From: CAIWTU01 sp963815135
GTDB lineage: Bacteria; Desulfobacterota; Desulfuromonadia; Geobacterales; Geobacteraceae
Direction: 5' to 3'
Assembly (NCBI GenBank): GCA_963815135.1
Contig: CAWFFO010000001.1
Span: forward strand, 418,519-482,518
DNA: 64,000 nt
Made by a program: the position numbers and the translations under genes. Each line of letters opens with the position of its first letter. Position 1 is the first letter of the stretch. Shown piece after piece: positions 34,227-44,336 of the stretch. Below the pieces are notes generated by a model. It was not told the DNA's origin. It ran no database searches and worked only from the letters and a program-made list of their open reading frames with translations.

Positions 34227-36860
34227 ATGAGGTCCTTATCAGCCTTGTCGATCCGCACGATCCTCCTCATCCTGGTGTTTCTTATCATGCTTCCTTGTCT
34301 TGGTATCGTCCTGTATATCGGTTTTGAAAGCCGTTACCGTTCCATCGAAGAGGTTAAGGCAAGAACCCTACGACTTGAACAGAGACTGGCGTCTAACCAA
34401 GAGCGGGCTCTGGATAACACCCAGCAGTTTCTCACGATTCTGGCAAAACTCCCCATCATCCTCGACCGGACTGAGCCTGATTGCAGTATACTTCTGAAAA
34501 GCCTTTTGTTGCAGAATCCCTGTTATGCCAACATCACGGTGGCCGATCCAAATGGTCGGGTGTTTGCATCCGCCCTCCCATCTTCTAACATTGATATCTC
34601 TGAACGAAAATATTTCAGGGATGCAACTGCTACCCGCTCTTTCTCGGTAGGGGGGTATGACCTTAGCCATTCCGACGGGAAACCGGTACTGAATTTCGCT
34701 GTTCCTGCAATTGATACCAAGGGGAAAATCAGAGCGGTCATTGTTGCGGCCTTTGATCTTAATTATTATGGTCGTCTCTTTTCCCAGGAGAGAATAACCT
34801 CCGGTTCGGCCCTTGCCCTGACAGATTTCCATGGTACCCGTCTCTATCGTTACCCTGATAATAAACTTTATAGTGGATCAAAAGACCTTCCCGAGATGAT
34901 CAGGCGCATGTCCGGAAAGCCAGAGGAGGGGACTTTTATTGCCAGAGGCATTGATGGAGTCCTGCGCTTCTATGCGTTCAAACGTCTCCGCCTTGATGAT
35001 AGGGGACCCGCCCTTTATATGCGAGTTGGGATACCCGCACGCAAGGTGGTTGATGAGGCAAACTCAGCTATGTTTCGTAACCTGGTTTTCATGAGTGCAA
35101 TCGCCCTCTTGGCCATGCTCTGCGCATGGTACCTGGCTGACGTTCTTATTGTGCGACGCTTGTTGAGGCTCGTTGATGCATCACGCAGACTCGGTGAAGG
35201 GGTGTTAAGTGTTCGTACAGGTCTCAATCATGGGGACGGAGAATTTGGACAACTTGCGCGTTCCTTCGACGAAATGGTTGAGACACTTGAAAAACGGGAA
35301 ACCGAGCGCGAAGAGGTGGAGAGGGCACTGATCACAAGTGAGCGAAATCTGGTTGAGGCTCAATCTATAGCGGGTTTGGGGAGTTGGGAATATGACGTGG
35401 AACGGGATGAGGAGTTTCGATCTGCCGAGTTCTTCAGGATTCTCGGACTCCCCCAACAGGTGGCGGGTCGCGCAAATGACTCGGTCTTTGATTACATCCA
35501 TCCCGATGACAAGTTATATGTGCAGGAAAGAATCACCGCAACACTTGAGAATGGGGCCCCCTATGATGTGGAGTATCGCATCATAAGACCAGAAGGCGGA
35601 GAACGGATCGTCCATGCACAGGGAAAAGTTTTTGCAAACGAAGCCGGAAAGAATACCAAGTTCGTCGGAACTATTCTGGATATAACCGAACGCAAGAAGC
35701 TTGAACAGAAGTTCCTTCAAGCCCAGAAGATGGAGGCAGTCGGACAGTTGGCGGGAGGAATCGCCCACGACTTCAACAACATCCTTACCGCCATCATTGG
35801 CTACGAACACCTGCTGCTTGACAAGGTGGTGGACGAAAAGGCTAGACAATGTGCAATGCAGGTGACAGCGCTTGCCGAGAGGGCCGGAAACCTCACGCGG
35901 GATCTGCTTATGTTCAGTCGGAAGCACACTTACGACCCAAAGCCGCTGGAGATGAACGACATCATTCGAAAAGTCGGAAAGTTGCTGATAAGGCTCATCG
36001 GCGAAGATATCGAATTCCATACCAACCTGTATGATGGGTTACTGCCGGTAAAGGTCGTTTCCGGACAGATGGAACAGGTATTGATGAACCTGGCTACCAA
36101 CGCCAGGGATGCTATGCCCAATGGTGGTTTGTTGACAGTGAAGTCGGAGCTTGTTCACATAGACAGTGACTTTATAGCGATGCATGGATACGGAACAACG
36201 GGTAATTACGCGCTCATTTCCGTATCAGACACCGGAACGGGTATGGACGAGAAGGTCCGGGAACGGGTGTTCGAGCCTTTTTTCACCACAAAGGAGGTGG
36301 GAAAGGGTACCGGCCTGGGGTTGGCTACCGCCTACGGCATTATAGAACAACATGGTGGCCACATCAGTGTCTATAGTGAACCTGGAGTGGGGACCACTTT
36401 TAGAATACTAATACCGCTGATGGAGATGGACAGCGCTGAAGATGATAGTATTAATGAGAATATTGTTTCTGTTCGGGGTTCGGAAACCGTCTTGTTGGCA
36501 GAGGATGAGCTGGAGGTTCGGGAATCGATAAAGTCGCTTCTTCACGCTAATGGTTACAGGGTAATCGTGGCAGTTGATGGCGAGCATGCTCTGGATAAGT
36601 ATCTGGCGAATGAGGAGGTCATAGATCTGCTGCTGCTGGATGTAATCATGCCGAAGAGAAACGGCAGGGAAGTTTATGAGATTATCAGCAAGGCCTGCCC
36701 GGATATAAAAGCCATTTTCATCAGCGGTTACACCGCCGACATAATCAAGCGGAATGCGATCCCTGACGGGTGCCGTCTAGTTACAAAGCCTTTCTCACCA
36801 CATTCACTCCTGGGGCAGCTCAGGGAAGTGCTGGATGGAGACATTCCGCCCTCCAGCTAA
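34227..36860 (+). CDS. Hybrid sensor histidine kinase (dCACHE-HAMP-PAS-HisKA-HATPase-REC)
   Basis: This 877-residue protein has a first membrane helix at about 10-30 and a periplasmic dCACHE-like sensor at about 35-275 (FRDATATRSFSVGGYD and following). A second helix at about 285-305 is followed by HAMP at 305-360, then PAS at 375-485. HisKA has the phospho-acceptor His514 in AGGIAHDFNNILTAIIGYEHL. HATPase has the N box (MNLATNARDAMPNGG), G1 (DTGTGM) and G2 (GTGLGLA). A C-terminal receiver has Asp805 in LLLLDVIMP and Lys in VTKPF. AAGGAAAGGG precedes the ATG. No separate response regulator is adjacent, so the phosphorelay output is unknown. Confidence 0.9.
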   Translation: MRSLSALSIRTILLILVFLIMLPCLGIVLYIGFESRYRSIEEVKARTLRLEQRLASNQERALDNTQQFLTILAKLPIILDRTEPDCSILLKSLLLQNPCYANITVADPNGRVFASALPSSNIDISERKYFRDATATRSFSVGGYDLSHSDGKPVLNFAVPAIDTKGKIRAVIVAAFDLNYYGRLFSQERITSGSALALTDFHGTRLYRYPDNKLYSGSKDLPEMIRRMSGKPEEGTFIARGIDGVLRFYAFKRLRLDDRGPALYMRVGIPARKVVDEANSAMFRNLVFMSAIALLAMLCAWYLADVLIVRRLLRLVDASRRLGEGVLSVRTGLNHGDGEFGQLARSFDEMVETLEKRETEREEVERALITSERNLVEAQSIAGLGSWEYDVERDEEFRSAEFFRILGLPQQVAGRANDSVFDYIHPDDKLYVQERITATLENGAPYDVEYRIIRPEGGERIVHAQGKVFANEAGKNTKFVGTILDITERKKLEQKFLQAQKMEAVGQLAGGIAHDFNNILTAIIGYEHLLLDKVVDEKARQCAMQVTALAERAGNLTRDLLMFSRKHTYDPKPLEMNDIIRKVGKLLIRLIGEDIEFHTNLYDGLLPVKVVSGQMEQVLMNLATNARDAMPNGGLLTVKSELVHIDSDFIAMHGYGTTGNYALISVSDTGTGMDEKVRERVFEPFFTTKEVGKGTGLGLATAYGIIEQHGGHISVYSEPGVGTTFRILIPLMEMDSAEDDSINENIVSVRGSETVLLAEDELEVRESIKSLLHANGYRVIVAVDGEHALDKYLANEEVIDLLLLDVIMPKRNGREVYEIISKACPDIKAIFISGYTADIIKRNAIPDGCRLVTKPFSPHSLLGQLREVLDGDIPPSS

Positions 36861-37373
36861 TATGAGGTCGCCTCAATCCTGAAGTATTCATCTACAATAT
36901 TAAGATATTAGCTGTTTCCTGAAATCGGTAATTAAATTGCCGGTCCACAATATTCCGCAGACAACAATTTTCATGCTTGTCTTTAATCCCTTTTCGCTGG
37001 TCCGTTTTATTTCTTTCATGCAATTGTCTTTCATTTTTAACAAAAAAGATCAAAACTTAATTATACAGAAAATCATTTAAAGTCCTCAATGGGTGTGCAC
37101 AATATCTGAAATCAGGGGTTATATGTCGAAGACAGTTTCTCTTCGATTTTTATAAGTTATAAAATTTACATAACTAAAATATATTTATTGTACTCCCTCC
37201 TCAAAATCAACATACCTATCAATTTTATTCGTAATTATTTCATGACCACCATGCTCATTTTGTTAAAAAATACAAACAAATTAAACAATTAAAGTGTTAT
37301 CAGATTTTGCCGATATAGATACGTGTATATCGCCCTGATCGATAAAGATATTTAAATAAAAAGGAGATCGAAT
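36861..37373. other. Intergenic region, A/T-rich
   Basis: This 513-base gap has only a small TGAGG-TCG-CCTCA hairpin (36863-36875), probably ending the kinase gene, and the AAAAAGGAG ribosome-binding site of the next gene. No gene, repeat or confident promoter was seen. Confidence 0.6.
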
Positions 37374-39257
37374 ATGAGTAAAAGCCTTAGGAAGGTAATA
37401 GATGTAAGCAGCGAGAAATGTGTAAACTGCCACGCGTGCATAACCGCATGTCCGGTTAAATACTGTAACGACGGCAGCTCCGATTATGTCGAGATCAATT
37501 CCGATATGTGCATCGCTTGCGGACATTGCATTGCGGCATGTACACATGATGCAAGGATAGCTCTTGATGATTTTGATGAGTTCATGGAGGACCTGAAGGC
37601 TGGAGAGAGGATTGTCGCCGTGGTTGCTCCGGCAGTGGCCTCCAATTTCCCAGGAAGATATCTCAACTTGAACGGCTGGCTGAAAAAGATCGGGGTGAAG
37701 GCGGTATTCGATGTGAGCTTCGGAGCGGAGTTGACGATAAAGACATACCTTGAATACATAAAGGGCAAAAAACCTAAAACGGTCATCTCGCAGCCGTGTC
37801 CCGCCATTGTCTCATACGTTGAGATTTACAAACCGGAACTGCTGAAATATTTGGCGCCGGCCGACAGTCCAATGCTTCATACAATAAAAATGATAAAAAG
37901 ATTTTATCCAGAATACAAGAATCACAAGGTAACGGTAATCTCGCCTTGCCTTGCCAAAAAGAGAGAATTTGAAGAAACCGGTCTTGGTGACTACAATGTC
38001 ACTTACCGGGCAATTGATGCTTACCTTACCCGTCAAAAGATCAGGTTGAACGACTATCCCGCCACAGATTACGATAACCCTCCTGCAGAGAGGGCGGTGC
38101 TCTTTTCCACGCCCGGTGGTCTGTTGAGAACGGCGGTCCGTGAGGTACCCGGTATGTATGACATGACCAGGAAAATTGAGGGTGTGCCCACAATCTATCA
38201 TTATTTAAAGAAGCTTCCGCAAAATATCGAAAAAGGGACTGCCCCGCTGCTCGTAGACTGCCTGAATTGCGAAATGGGTTGCAATGGGGGACCTGGAACC
38301 CTCAACCAGGACAAAACTCCCGATGAAATAGAATCCCTGGTTGAGCAAAGAAACAGGGAAATGCAGGAGAAATACCGGAAAAAAGGCATTTTATCCGGAC
38401 AAAGGACAAAAAGAGTTCTTCGGAAAACAATTGAAAAATTCTGGGAACCCACACTCTATAAAAGAACATACCTCAATCTGGCAGACAACAACACGATAAG
38501 AAAACCGACTGCCCAGGAACTGAAAGAGGTATATAAATCGATGCGTAAGTATTCGGATGAAGATATTTACAATTGCAGCGCCTGCGGATATGGGGAATGC
38601 GAAAGAATGGCGATAGCAATTTTCAACAATCTCAACAAATACGATAACTGCCATTATTACAAGCAGGAACTGATCGTTGAGGAAAATAAAGAGATAGAGG
38701 ACCTGAAAAGTACCATGGAGCAGAGGTTTGTGGATGAGATAGGCATTGCAAGAAACGTTATTGCAGCTCTGTCCCAGATGGAAGAAACAAATACCTCCAT
38801 AGCGCAGATGTCGAAAAGTCTGCTGGAAACGTTCCAGGATCAGGAAAAAGATTTCAGACTGCTTTTAACTGAAGTTCAGGCTTCGTACGAAACTACCGAG
38901 AAATTTGATCCGATTGCCAATGCTATAGATGATATTGCCGACAAAACAAATTTACTTGCGCTCAATGCCTCCATTGAAGCTGCCCGTGCCGGAGATGTCG
39001 GGAAGGGATTTGCGGTTGTTGCCGGCGAAGTGAAGGTACTTGCTGAAACATCCAGGACGGAAGCGGCCAAGATAAAACCCTATTCGAAAGAGATAAAAAT
39101 GGTGTTCGAGAAAATTCGAGAGAAAGCCGAGACAGCCTCCAATAACTTTGTTAATACTGCCCAGATGGTCATGCAGGTTACCAAATCCACGGAACAGATG
39201 TCACAGGCCACGTCGGAAATCAATGCGGAAGCACAGAAGCTGACCATCAATAGTTAA
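37374..39257 (+). CDS. [FeFe]-hydrogenase-like H-cluster domain fused to a methyl-accepting chemotaxis domain
   Basis: This 627-residue cytoplasmic protein (no membrane helix) has an N-terminal 2[4Fe-4S] ferredoxin (CVNCHACITACP and CIACGHCIAAC). The [FeFe]-hydrogenase large-subunit C-terminal domain follows at about 75-340. The three H-cluster Cys motifs are ISQPCPAIVSY, VISPCLAKKREFE and DCLNCEMGCNGGPGT. At L1 the second Cys is kept, but the usual proton-transfer Cys of TSCCP is Pro. Next comes an extra FeS domain at about 395-430 (CSACGYGECERMA ... DNC) and a C-terminal MCP signalling helical domain with the tip IADKTNLLALNASIEAARAG and GFAVVAGEVKVLAETS. It resembles sensory (group C/D) hydrogenases rather than catalytic ones. 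It probably senses H2 or redox state and signals to CheA/CheW. AAAAGGAG precedes the ATG. Bacteriohemerythrin follows. Confidence 0.85.
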   Translation: MSKSLRKVIDVSSEKCVNCHACITACPVKYCNDGSSDYVEINSDMCIACGHCIAACTHDARIALDDFDEFMEDLKAGERIVAVVAPAVASNFPGRYLNLNGWLKKIGVKAVFDVSFGAELTIKTYLEYIKGKKPKTVISQPCPAIVSYVEIYKPELLKYLAPADSPMLHTIKMIKRFYPEYKNHKVTVISPCLAKKREFEETGLGDYNVTYRAIDAYLTRQKIRLNDYPATDYDNPPAERAVLFSTPGGLLRTAVREVPGMYDMTRKIEGVPTIYHYLKKLPQNIEKGTAPLLVDCLNCEMGCNGGPGTLNQDKTPDEIESLVEQRNREMQEKYRKKGILSGQRTKRVLRKTIEKFWEPTLYKRTYLNLADNNTIRKPTAQELKEVYKSMRKYSDEDIYNCSACGYGECERMAIAIFNNLNKYDNCHYYKQELIVEENKEIEDLKSTMEQRFVDEIGIARNVIAALSQMEETNTSIAQMSKSLLETFQDQEKDFRLLLTEVQASYETTEKFDPIANAIDDIADKTNLLALNASIEAARAGDVGKGFAVVAGEVKVLAETSRTEAAKIKPYSKEIKMVFEKIREKAETASNNFVNTAQMVMQVTKSTEQMSQATSEINAEAQKLTINS

Positions 39258-39489
39258 CTTGAATAATTATAGTAATACAGGCTGATTTATGTAAATGAAT
39301 GCCTCGGCAAAAGCTTCTGTTTCTATTGATTGGCGGTAAGCTTAAAAAACTTTGCGCCAAAAGATTGTTGGGATCCGGCTCTTCTATTTTTGCCGCTGGG
39401 AAAAAATAACATTAAGGATAATTTTCAATCAAGTTTAAAAACATTTATCCGATAAGTAACTTCAATAAAACAAAAGGGGGGGATATCAG

Positions 39490-39897
39490 ATGGCACTGAT
39501 TACCTGGAATGACAACTACAGTGTGATGGTGAATAAATTTGATGACCAGCACAAGAAGTTAATCGGAATGGTGAATGACCTTCATGACGCGATGAAAGTT
39601 GGAAAAGGAAAAGAAGTTCTTGAGAAGGTACTGACAGGGCTCATCCAGTACACAAAAACCCATTTTGAGGATGAAGAGAGACTGATGAAACTGCATAATT
39701 ACCCTAACTATGAGCAGCACAAGAAAGAACATAATCTATTAACTTTGCAGGTTCTTGATCTACAGAAGAACTTTATTGAAGGAAAGGCCGTGCTCACTCA
39801 AAATGTCATGACTTTTTTGAAAGAATGGCTGCAAAACCACATAAAAGCTGAAGATAAAAATTACGGACCATTCTTGAAAAGCAAGGGGATTGCATAA
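39490..39897 (+). CDS. Bacteriohemerythrin
   Basis: The 135-residue hemerythrin domain protein has all di-iron ligands: His in FDDQHKKLI, His and Glu in THFEDEERLM, His pair in YEQHKKEHNLL, and His and Asp in NHIKAEDKNY. It binds O2 (or NO) reversibly. The ribosome-binding site is AAAGGGGGGGA. It sits 230 bases after the H-cluster chemoreceptor, and the gap shows no gene. It may buffer oxygen for that oxygen-sensitive protein, or act as a sensor partner. A second, broken copy lies at 41.3 kb. Confidence 0.92.
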   Translation: MALITWNDNYSVMVNKFDDQHKKLIGMVNDLHDAMKVGKGKEVLEKVLTGLIQYTKTHFEDEERLMKLHNYPNYEQHKKEHNLLTLQVLDLQKNFIEGKAVLTQNVMTFLKEWLQNHIKAEDKNYGPFLKSKGIA

Positions 39898-39979
39898 AAA
39901 CGAGATGAATCCTCTTTGAAAAGAAGAGCCAGAACTCCTTCGAATAACTACATTTAAATGTTATGGTTGTTTACCCACA

Positions 39980-41225
39980 ATGAAAATAAAACAAGCTGCT
40001 GATGTCCAACTCATAGGAAGGCAACCGATCCTCAACAGAAACGAGGAGGTAGTATCTTACGAACTGCTTTTCCGATCGGTCAATTCAAGAGAAAGCGCAG
40101 AAGTGGATAACGCTTCTTACGCCACATCAAATGTCATCCTCAATACCATGTCAGGGTTCGGCCTGGTGCAGCATTCTGGGACGTCACAAAGGATTCATCA
40201 ATGTTGAACTGGATCTGTTGATGAGCGACAGCATTGAGATCCTGCCGAGTGAAAGGATTGTCCTGGAGTTGCTGGAAACCCTTGAGGTTACTCCTGAGCT
40301 GGTGCAGCGTTGCAGGGTTCTGAAAGACAAGTGGTTTGTTTTTGCCCTAGATGATCATCAATTTGACGTCACTTATGCGGACCTGTACGAAATTGCGGAC
40401 ATAGTAAAGATCGACCTTTTCCAGTCGCCGGTCGAAACGTTGGCCGACATGATCAAAGACTTCAGCGACTATCCGGTCAAGTTTCTGGCTGAAAAAGTGG
40501 AGACCCGGGAAGAGTTTCTCCGATGTCTTGAACTGGGTTTCGAGTATTTTCAGGGGTACTACTTTGCCAAGCCGAGCGTCCTGGAAAAAAAACGAATTGA
40601 TGAAACAGCTTCGACTCTACTCAAACTGGTGCGCCTTTTAGCCGAAGATGCCGATATGGGTGAAATTGAGCAGGCCTTTCGTAGAAGTCCTGGCCTGACG
40701 TACAAATTGCTGCTCCTGGTAAATTCGGTCTCTCTTGGTGTCAGAGAGAACATTCGATCCATTCGTCATGCCCTGTCTATTCTCGGCCGTCAACAGGTAC
40801 AGAGATGGGTGCAGTTGTCTCTTTTTGCCTCTGATGACAATAGGGGGCAATTGAATCCACTTATGGAAATGGCGGCTGTACGCGCCAGCTTCATGGAACA
40901 ACTTGCCCATCGTCATCCCCTCCTTAAAAGTGATTGTAAGTATGCCGAGCAAGCTTTCATGGTCGGCATACTTTCTCTACTGGAAAATATCTACAGTATT
41001 ACCGCAGATGAAATCGTAGCCGTTTTGAACCTGTCCGAAGAGGTCAGAAAAGCGCTTGTTGCGAAGGAAGGCACTCTTGGTCGTCTCCTGGAAATAGCGG
41101 AACTGCTGGATCTTTCCTATTGCCGGGTAACTTCCGAGCAGCTGGAAGGACTGGGTGTCTCCCGTGAAGATGTACTGGCTGCACAGGTTAAAGCCTTCCA
41201 GTGGCTTGGTGTCGAGAAGTTCTGA
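39980..41225 (+). pseudogene. EAL-HDOD (YuxH-type) signalling protein, frameshifted
   Basis: The 5' part (39980 to about 40165) reads LIGRQPILNRNEEVVSYELLFRS, the start of YuxH-type EAL-HDOD proteins. After GFGLV the frame is lost, and the next frame continues as SILGRHKGFINVELDLLMSD, through a degenerate EAL domain (VLELLETLEVT, LAEKVETREEF) and a C-terminal HDOD domain (LLLLVNSVSLGVRENIRSIRHALSILGRQ). One extra base near 40160-40168 explains it. The N-terminal EAL signature is YELL, so the phosphodiesterase is probably inactive even if intact. The full-length product would be about 414 residues. It could be a sequencing error or real decay, and it shares this question with its two downstream neighbours. 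Confidence 0.72.
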
Positions 41226-41277
41226 TTTGGTATTGTATAAATGGTGATTAGTTTAAACATGTTTCAGGAGGGAAATA

Positions 41278-41727
41278 GTGCCTATCGTAGAATGGAACAA
41301 TTCTTACTTACTTGGAATCAAGCAGTTTGACGACCATCACGAGCTTTTGGTTGCATTGCTGAACAAAACATATCGACGCTTTCGTCTCACATGAGACAAC
41401 GGAGAAATTGGGCAACATACTACATGATCTTATAGCCTACTGCGAATATCACTTCGAAGTAGAAGAACGCTGGATGCACAGGCACGACTTTCCACACCTC
41501 TATGAACATGTGAACAACATGAAGAATTTTCCAGTGAAATGGAAGCCTTTCGCCAAGAGTTCGTCAATGGAAATGACCTGATAGCGCCAGGTGTGCTGTC
41601 TTACCTGAAAGATTGGCTTTTAAACCATATCCTTTGTTCTGATGTCAAGTTGCGACAGTTTGAAGGCACTTTAGGCGCACCTGGTCAATCAAGCAGACAG
41701 TCGGATTCAATTGAACTTGAAAAATGA
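41278..41727 (+). pseudogene. Bacteriohemerythrin, second copy, two frameshifts
   Basis: It begins with GTG after CAGGAGGG. The frame PIVEWNNSYLLGIKQFDDHHELLVALLNKTY is a hemerythrin start but closes early. An extra C at about 41374 shifts to DAFVSHETTEKLGNILHDLIAYCEYHFEVEERWM with the metal-ligand motif. A missing T at the T-run 41527-41530 shifts again to SEMEAFRQEFVNGNDLIAPGVLSYLKDWLLNHI. Read across the two breaks, all main ligands are kept, giving about 150 residues. The intact paralogue is at 39490-39897. Confidence 0.7.
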
Positions 41728-42323
41728 ATCTAATGTTGAATTTATGGAAAGTCTTGTCGTCTATTCATTATTTATAAAATATGAAAAGAATGAATGTTCT
41801 GGGGATTTGACAACCCACCATATAAAGAGATAGATGTCCAAATAGGCAAGCTAACCTTGGCTCATTCTGCTGTTGAACTTATTTTTTTCCGGCGAAACTG
41901 ATCCAATTATTAAGCACATCTAAAACACAATTTTTCAATATGTATTCATTTCCAATTTTTTTCCAATTTTTGTGCGCATTCCGTAAGCAACATTTCCAAT
42001 TCAATTTTTGAGCATTTGTCATGGAAATGAACTCAAAGCCAATTCCTTTCTCCAAATAATGTCCATTTTGAAAAACACCGGGAAAGGTTAATATTGTTCT
42101 CATGGATAGCAAATAGCGAATGGTTCAATATTGTCGATTCTTAACCTGATTGATCGCATTTCCATTCGTTTTTTTGATTGGATTTTTTTTTGAGTATGAT
42201 AAATTTATCAGTCAATAATTGGGTTCAATCCCGGCCTGTGGGTCTGGAACTTTAATGCATCCAACTGTTTCTGCCTGCGTTGCGTAAACTCAGATTGAGA
42301 ATTGAACTGTACGAGGTCAAATC
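41728..42323. other. Intergenic region with A/T-rich direct repeats
   Basis: No gene is supported here. A minus-strand frame at 41879-42112 has no family resemblance and low-complexity composition. Direct repeats of TTTCCAATTTTT occur at about 41948-41970, with a partial copy near 41991. The segment ends where a truncated CheB remnant begins, so it may mark the edge of a deletion. Confidence 0.45.
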
Positions 42324-44336
42324 ATGCCCCTCAATAATATGTCAACTTCAGGGACAGGCGAAGATGATGTGAAGACTGACGAGGATGTCAGAAGTGTCAT
42401 CTTCATGCACGAAACGGCATCGGCCGCGAGCTGCTCCAACTTTGAGAGCTCAATTACCTCCGGAACAGCGAGCCAGATCATACCGACTGAAGAAATGCCG
42501 GTAAAAAATGCCGAGAACTCCCGCGGTGCATGTATTCTCACTGACCAGGGATTCCTTCCCATGAATCTCGACGAAGAACTTCACTCCATTTTCACCATCG
42601 TAAAAGCCGGGACCGGCCACGATTTCAGCTCCTACAAGAGCAATACAGTCATGCGTCGGATCGAGCGGCGCATGATGGTGAACGATGTGGGCGGAATCGG
42701 AAATATATCGCCCTGCTGCGGGAAAATCCGCACGAGGCCAAAGCCCTGTGCCAGGACATCCTTATCGGTGTAACGAGCTTCTTCCGCGACCCGGAGGCAT
42801 TCAAGAAATTCCAAAAAGATATCTTCCCGCGGCTTTTTGCGGAGCGGCGACCCCGATGAACCTGTGCGGGTCTGGCATGCCTGCTGCGCTACCGGTGAGG
42901 AAGTCTATTCGATGGCCATGCTGGTCCGCGAATACATGGACGAACGTAAGCTGAGACGTCAAGGTGCAGATCTTTGCCACCGACATCGACGAAGTTCCAT
43001 AGCCCAGGCGCGGACCGGGATATATGATGACGATATCTGCGCAGGTCTGGACGAGGAGCGGCTCAGGAGATTTTTCACCAGGAACAACGGCCGCTGGCAG
43101 GTGATAAAATCGTTGCGGGAGATGATCGTTTTCGCCCACCACAGCCTGATCAAGGACCCTCCCTTCTCGCGGCTCGACCTCCTCGTCTGCCGTAATTTTC
43201 TCATTTACCTCAATCCCGACATGCAGAAGCGGCTCATATCCCCTGTTCCACCATGTCCTGAAACCGGGGGGTGTTCTTTTCCTTGGCTCGGCGGAATCGG
43301 TCGGACATTATTCCGATCTGTTCGCCACTATCGACAAAAATGGAAGATTTTCCCACGCACGGGAAGGTGAGCGCCGTGCAGATGTGCTTTTTCCCAACTA
43401 CCACTCAGTCCGCCTGACCGGGGAGAGTCCATGCCTGCCCGCCAGTCAGGCGCAGAGGAGCCGTGCCAACTGCAGTCCTCGCCATAAGGTCCTCGCTGAG
43501 AGCTATGCTCCGCCAAGCGTGGTGGTAAATAAAAAATATGAATTGGTCCATACTCACCTCCCGAACCAGCCGATTCCTGGAGATGCCTGAAGGAGAGCCG
43601 ACCCGCGATATCCTGAAGATGGCGCGTGAGGAGCTGCGGCCGGTCTTGCGGGCTGCGATCTACAAGGGGTTCGCCGAGGAGAAGGAGGTTGTCTTCCGGG
43701 GAGTGAAAGTCGGCAGCAACGGGGATGAGGTAACGATAAATGTCCTGGTGAAGCCGTTTGACTCACCCCGGTCGGCCGAAAACTGTTGATGGTCATCTTC
43801 GAACCGGCCGTCACCACAGACAGCATTTCCGGTCACTAACGGGAAGTGAAGAGTCGCCTTTAGGTGATGAAACTTCCAGGGAGTTGCTGATCCGCCAGCT
43901 TGAAGAGCAGCTGCGGATAACCCACGAGCAGCTCCAGGCGGTCACCGAACAATTGGAAACCTCGAACGAGGGGTTCCTGTCGACCAGTGAAGAGCTGATG
44001 TCCATCAACGAGGAATTCCAGTCAGCCAACGAGGAACTGCAGAGTACCAATGAGGAGTTGGAGACCTCAAAGGAAGAGTTGCAGGCGCTGAACGAAGAAC
44101 TGGTTACAGTCAATTCCGAGTTGCAGGCAAAAGTGGAAGAACTCAATCTGGCCACAACCGATATGGAAAACCTCCTCACCAGTTCGGGGATCGCCACGAT
44201 CTTCCTTGACAGGCTGTTGAATCTCAAGGGTTTCACACCGGCCGCTGCCGCCGTTTTTAACCTGATCCAGGCCGATGTCGGACGCCCCTTCCGCCATGTT
44301 GCGGGCAAAATCAGACTGGCCCACTCTGAGTCATGA
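42324..44336 (+). pseudogene. CheB(C-terminal remnant)-CheR-coiled-coil part of a CheB/CheR-PAS-kinase gene, many frameshifts
   Basis: The first 70 codons are a degenerate CheB methylesterase tail (SGTGEDD, GTASQIIPTEEMP). Then comes CheR, readable only by switching frames: LDEELHSIFTIVKAGTGHDFSSYKSNTVMRRI, ILIGVTSFFRDPEAF, VWHACCATGEEVYSMAML (SAM site), HHSLIKDPPFSRLDLLVCRN, then the linker TRDILKMAREELRPVL. An unbroken coiled-coil run follows (RLEEQ-type heptads with SINEEFQSANEELQSTNEELET). I count about ten single-base shifts, near 42703, 42850, 42960, 43005, 43232, 43340, 43565, 43785, 43835 and 44315. It would once have fused methyltransferase and kinase modules. The 5' part of CheB is missing altogether. 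Confidence 0.7.

Noticed and set aside
41879..42112. Minus-strand frame of 77 codons
   Set aside because: Low-complexity, A/T-driven composition, no family resemblance and no clear ribosome-binding site.
42221..42240. GGGTTCAATCCC looks like a tRNA T-arm
   Set aside because: The expected 5-bp stem does not form around TTCAATC and there is no acceptor, D or anticodon arm upstream.
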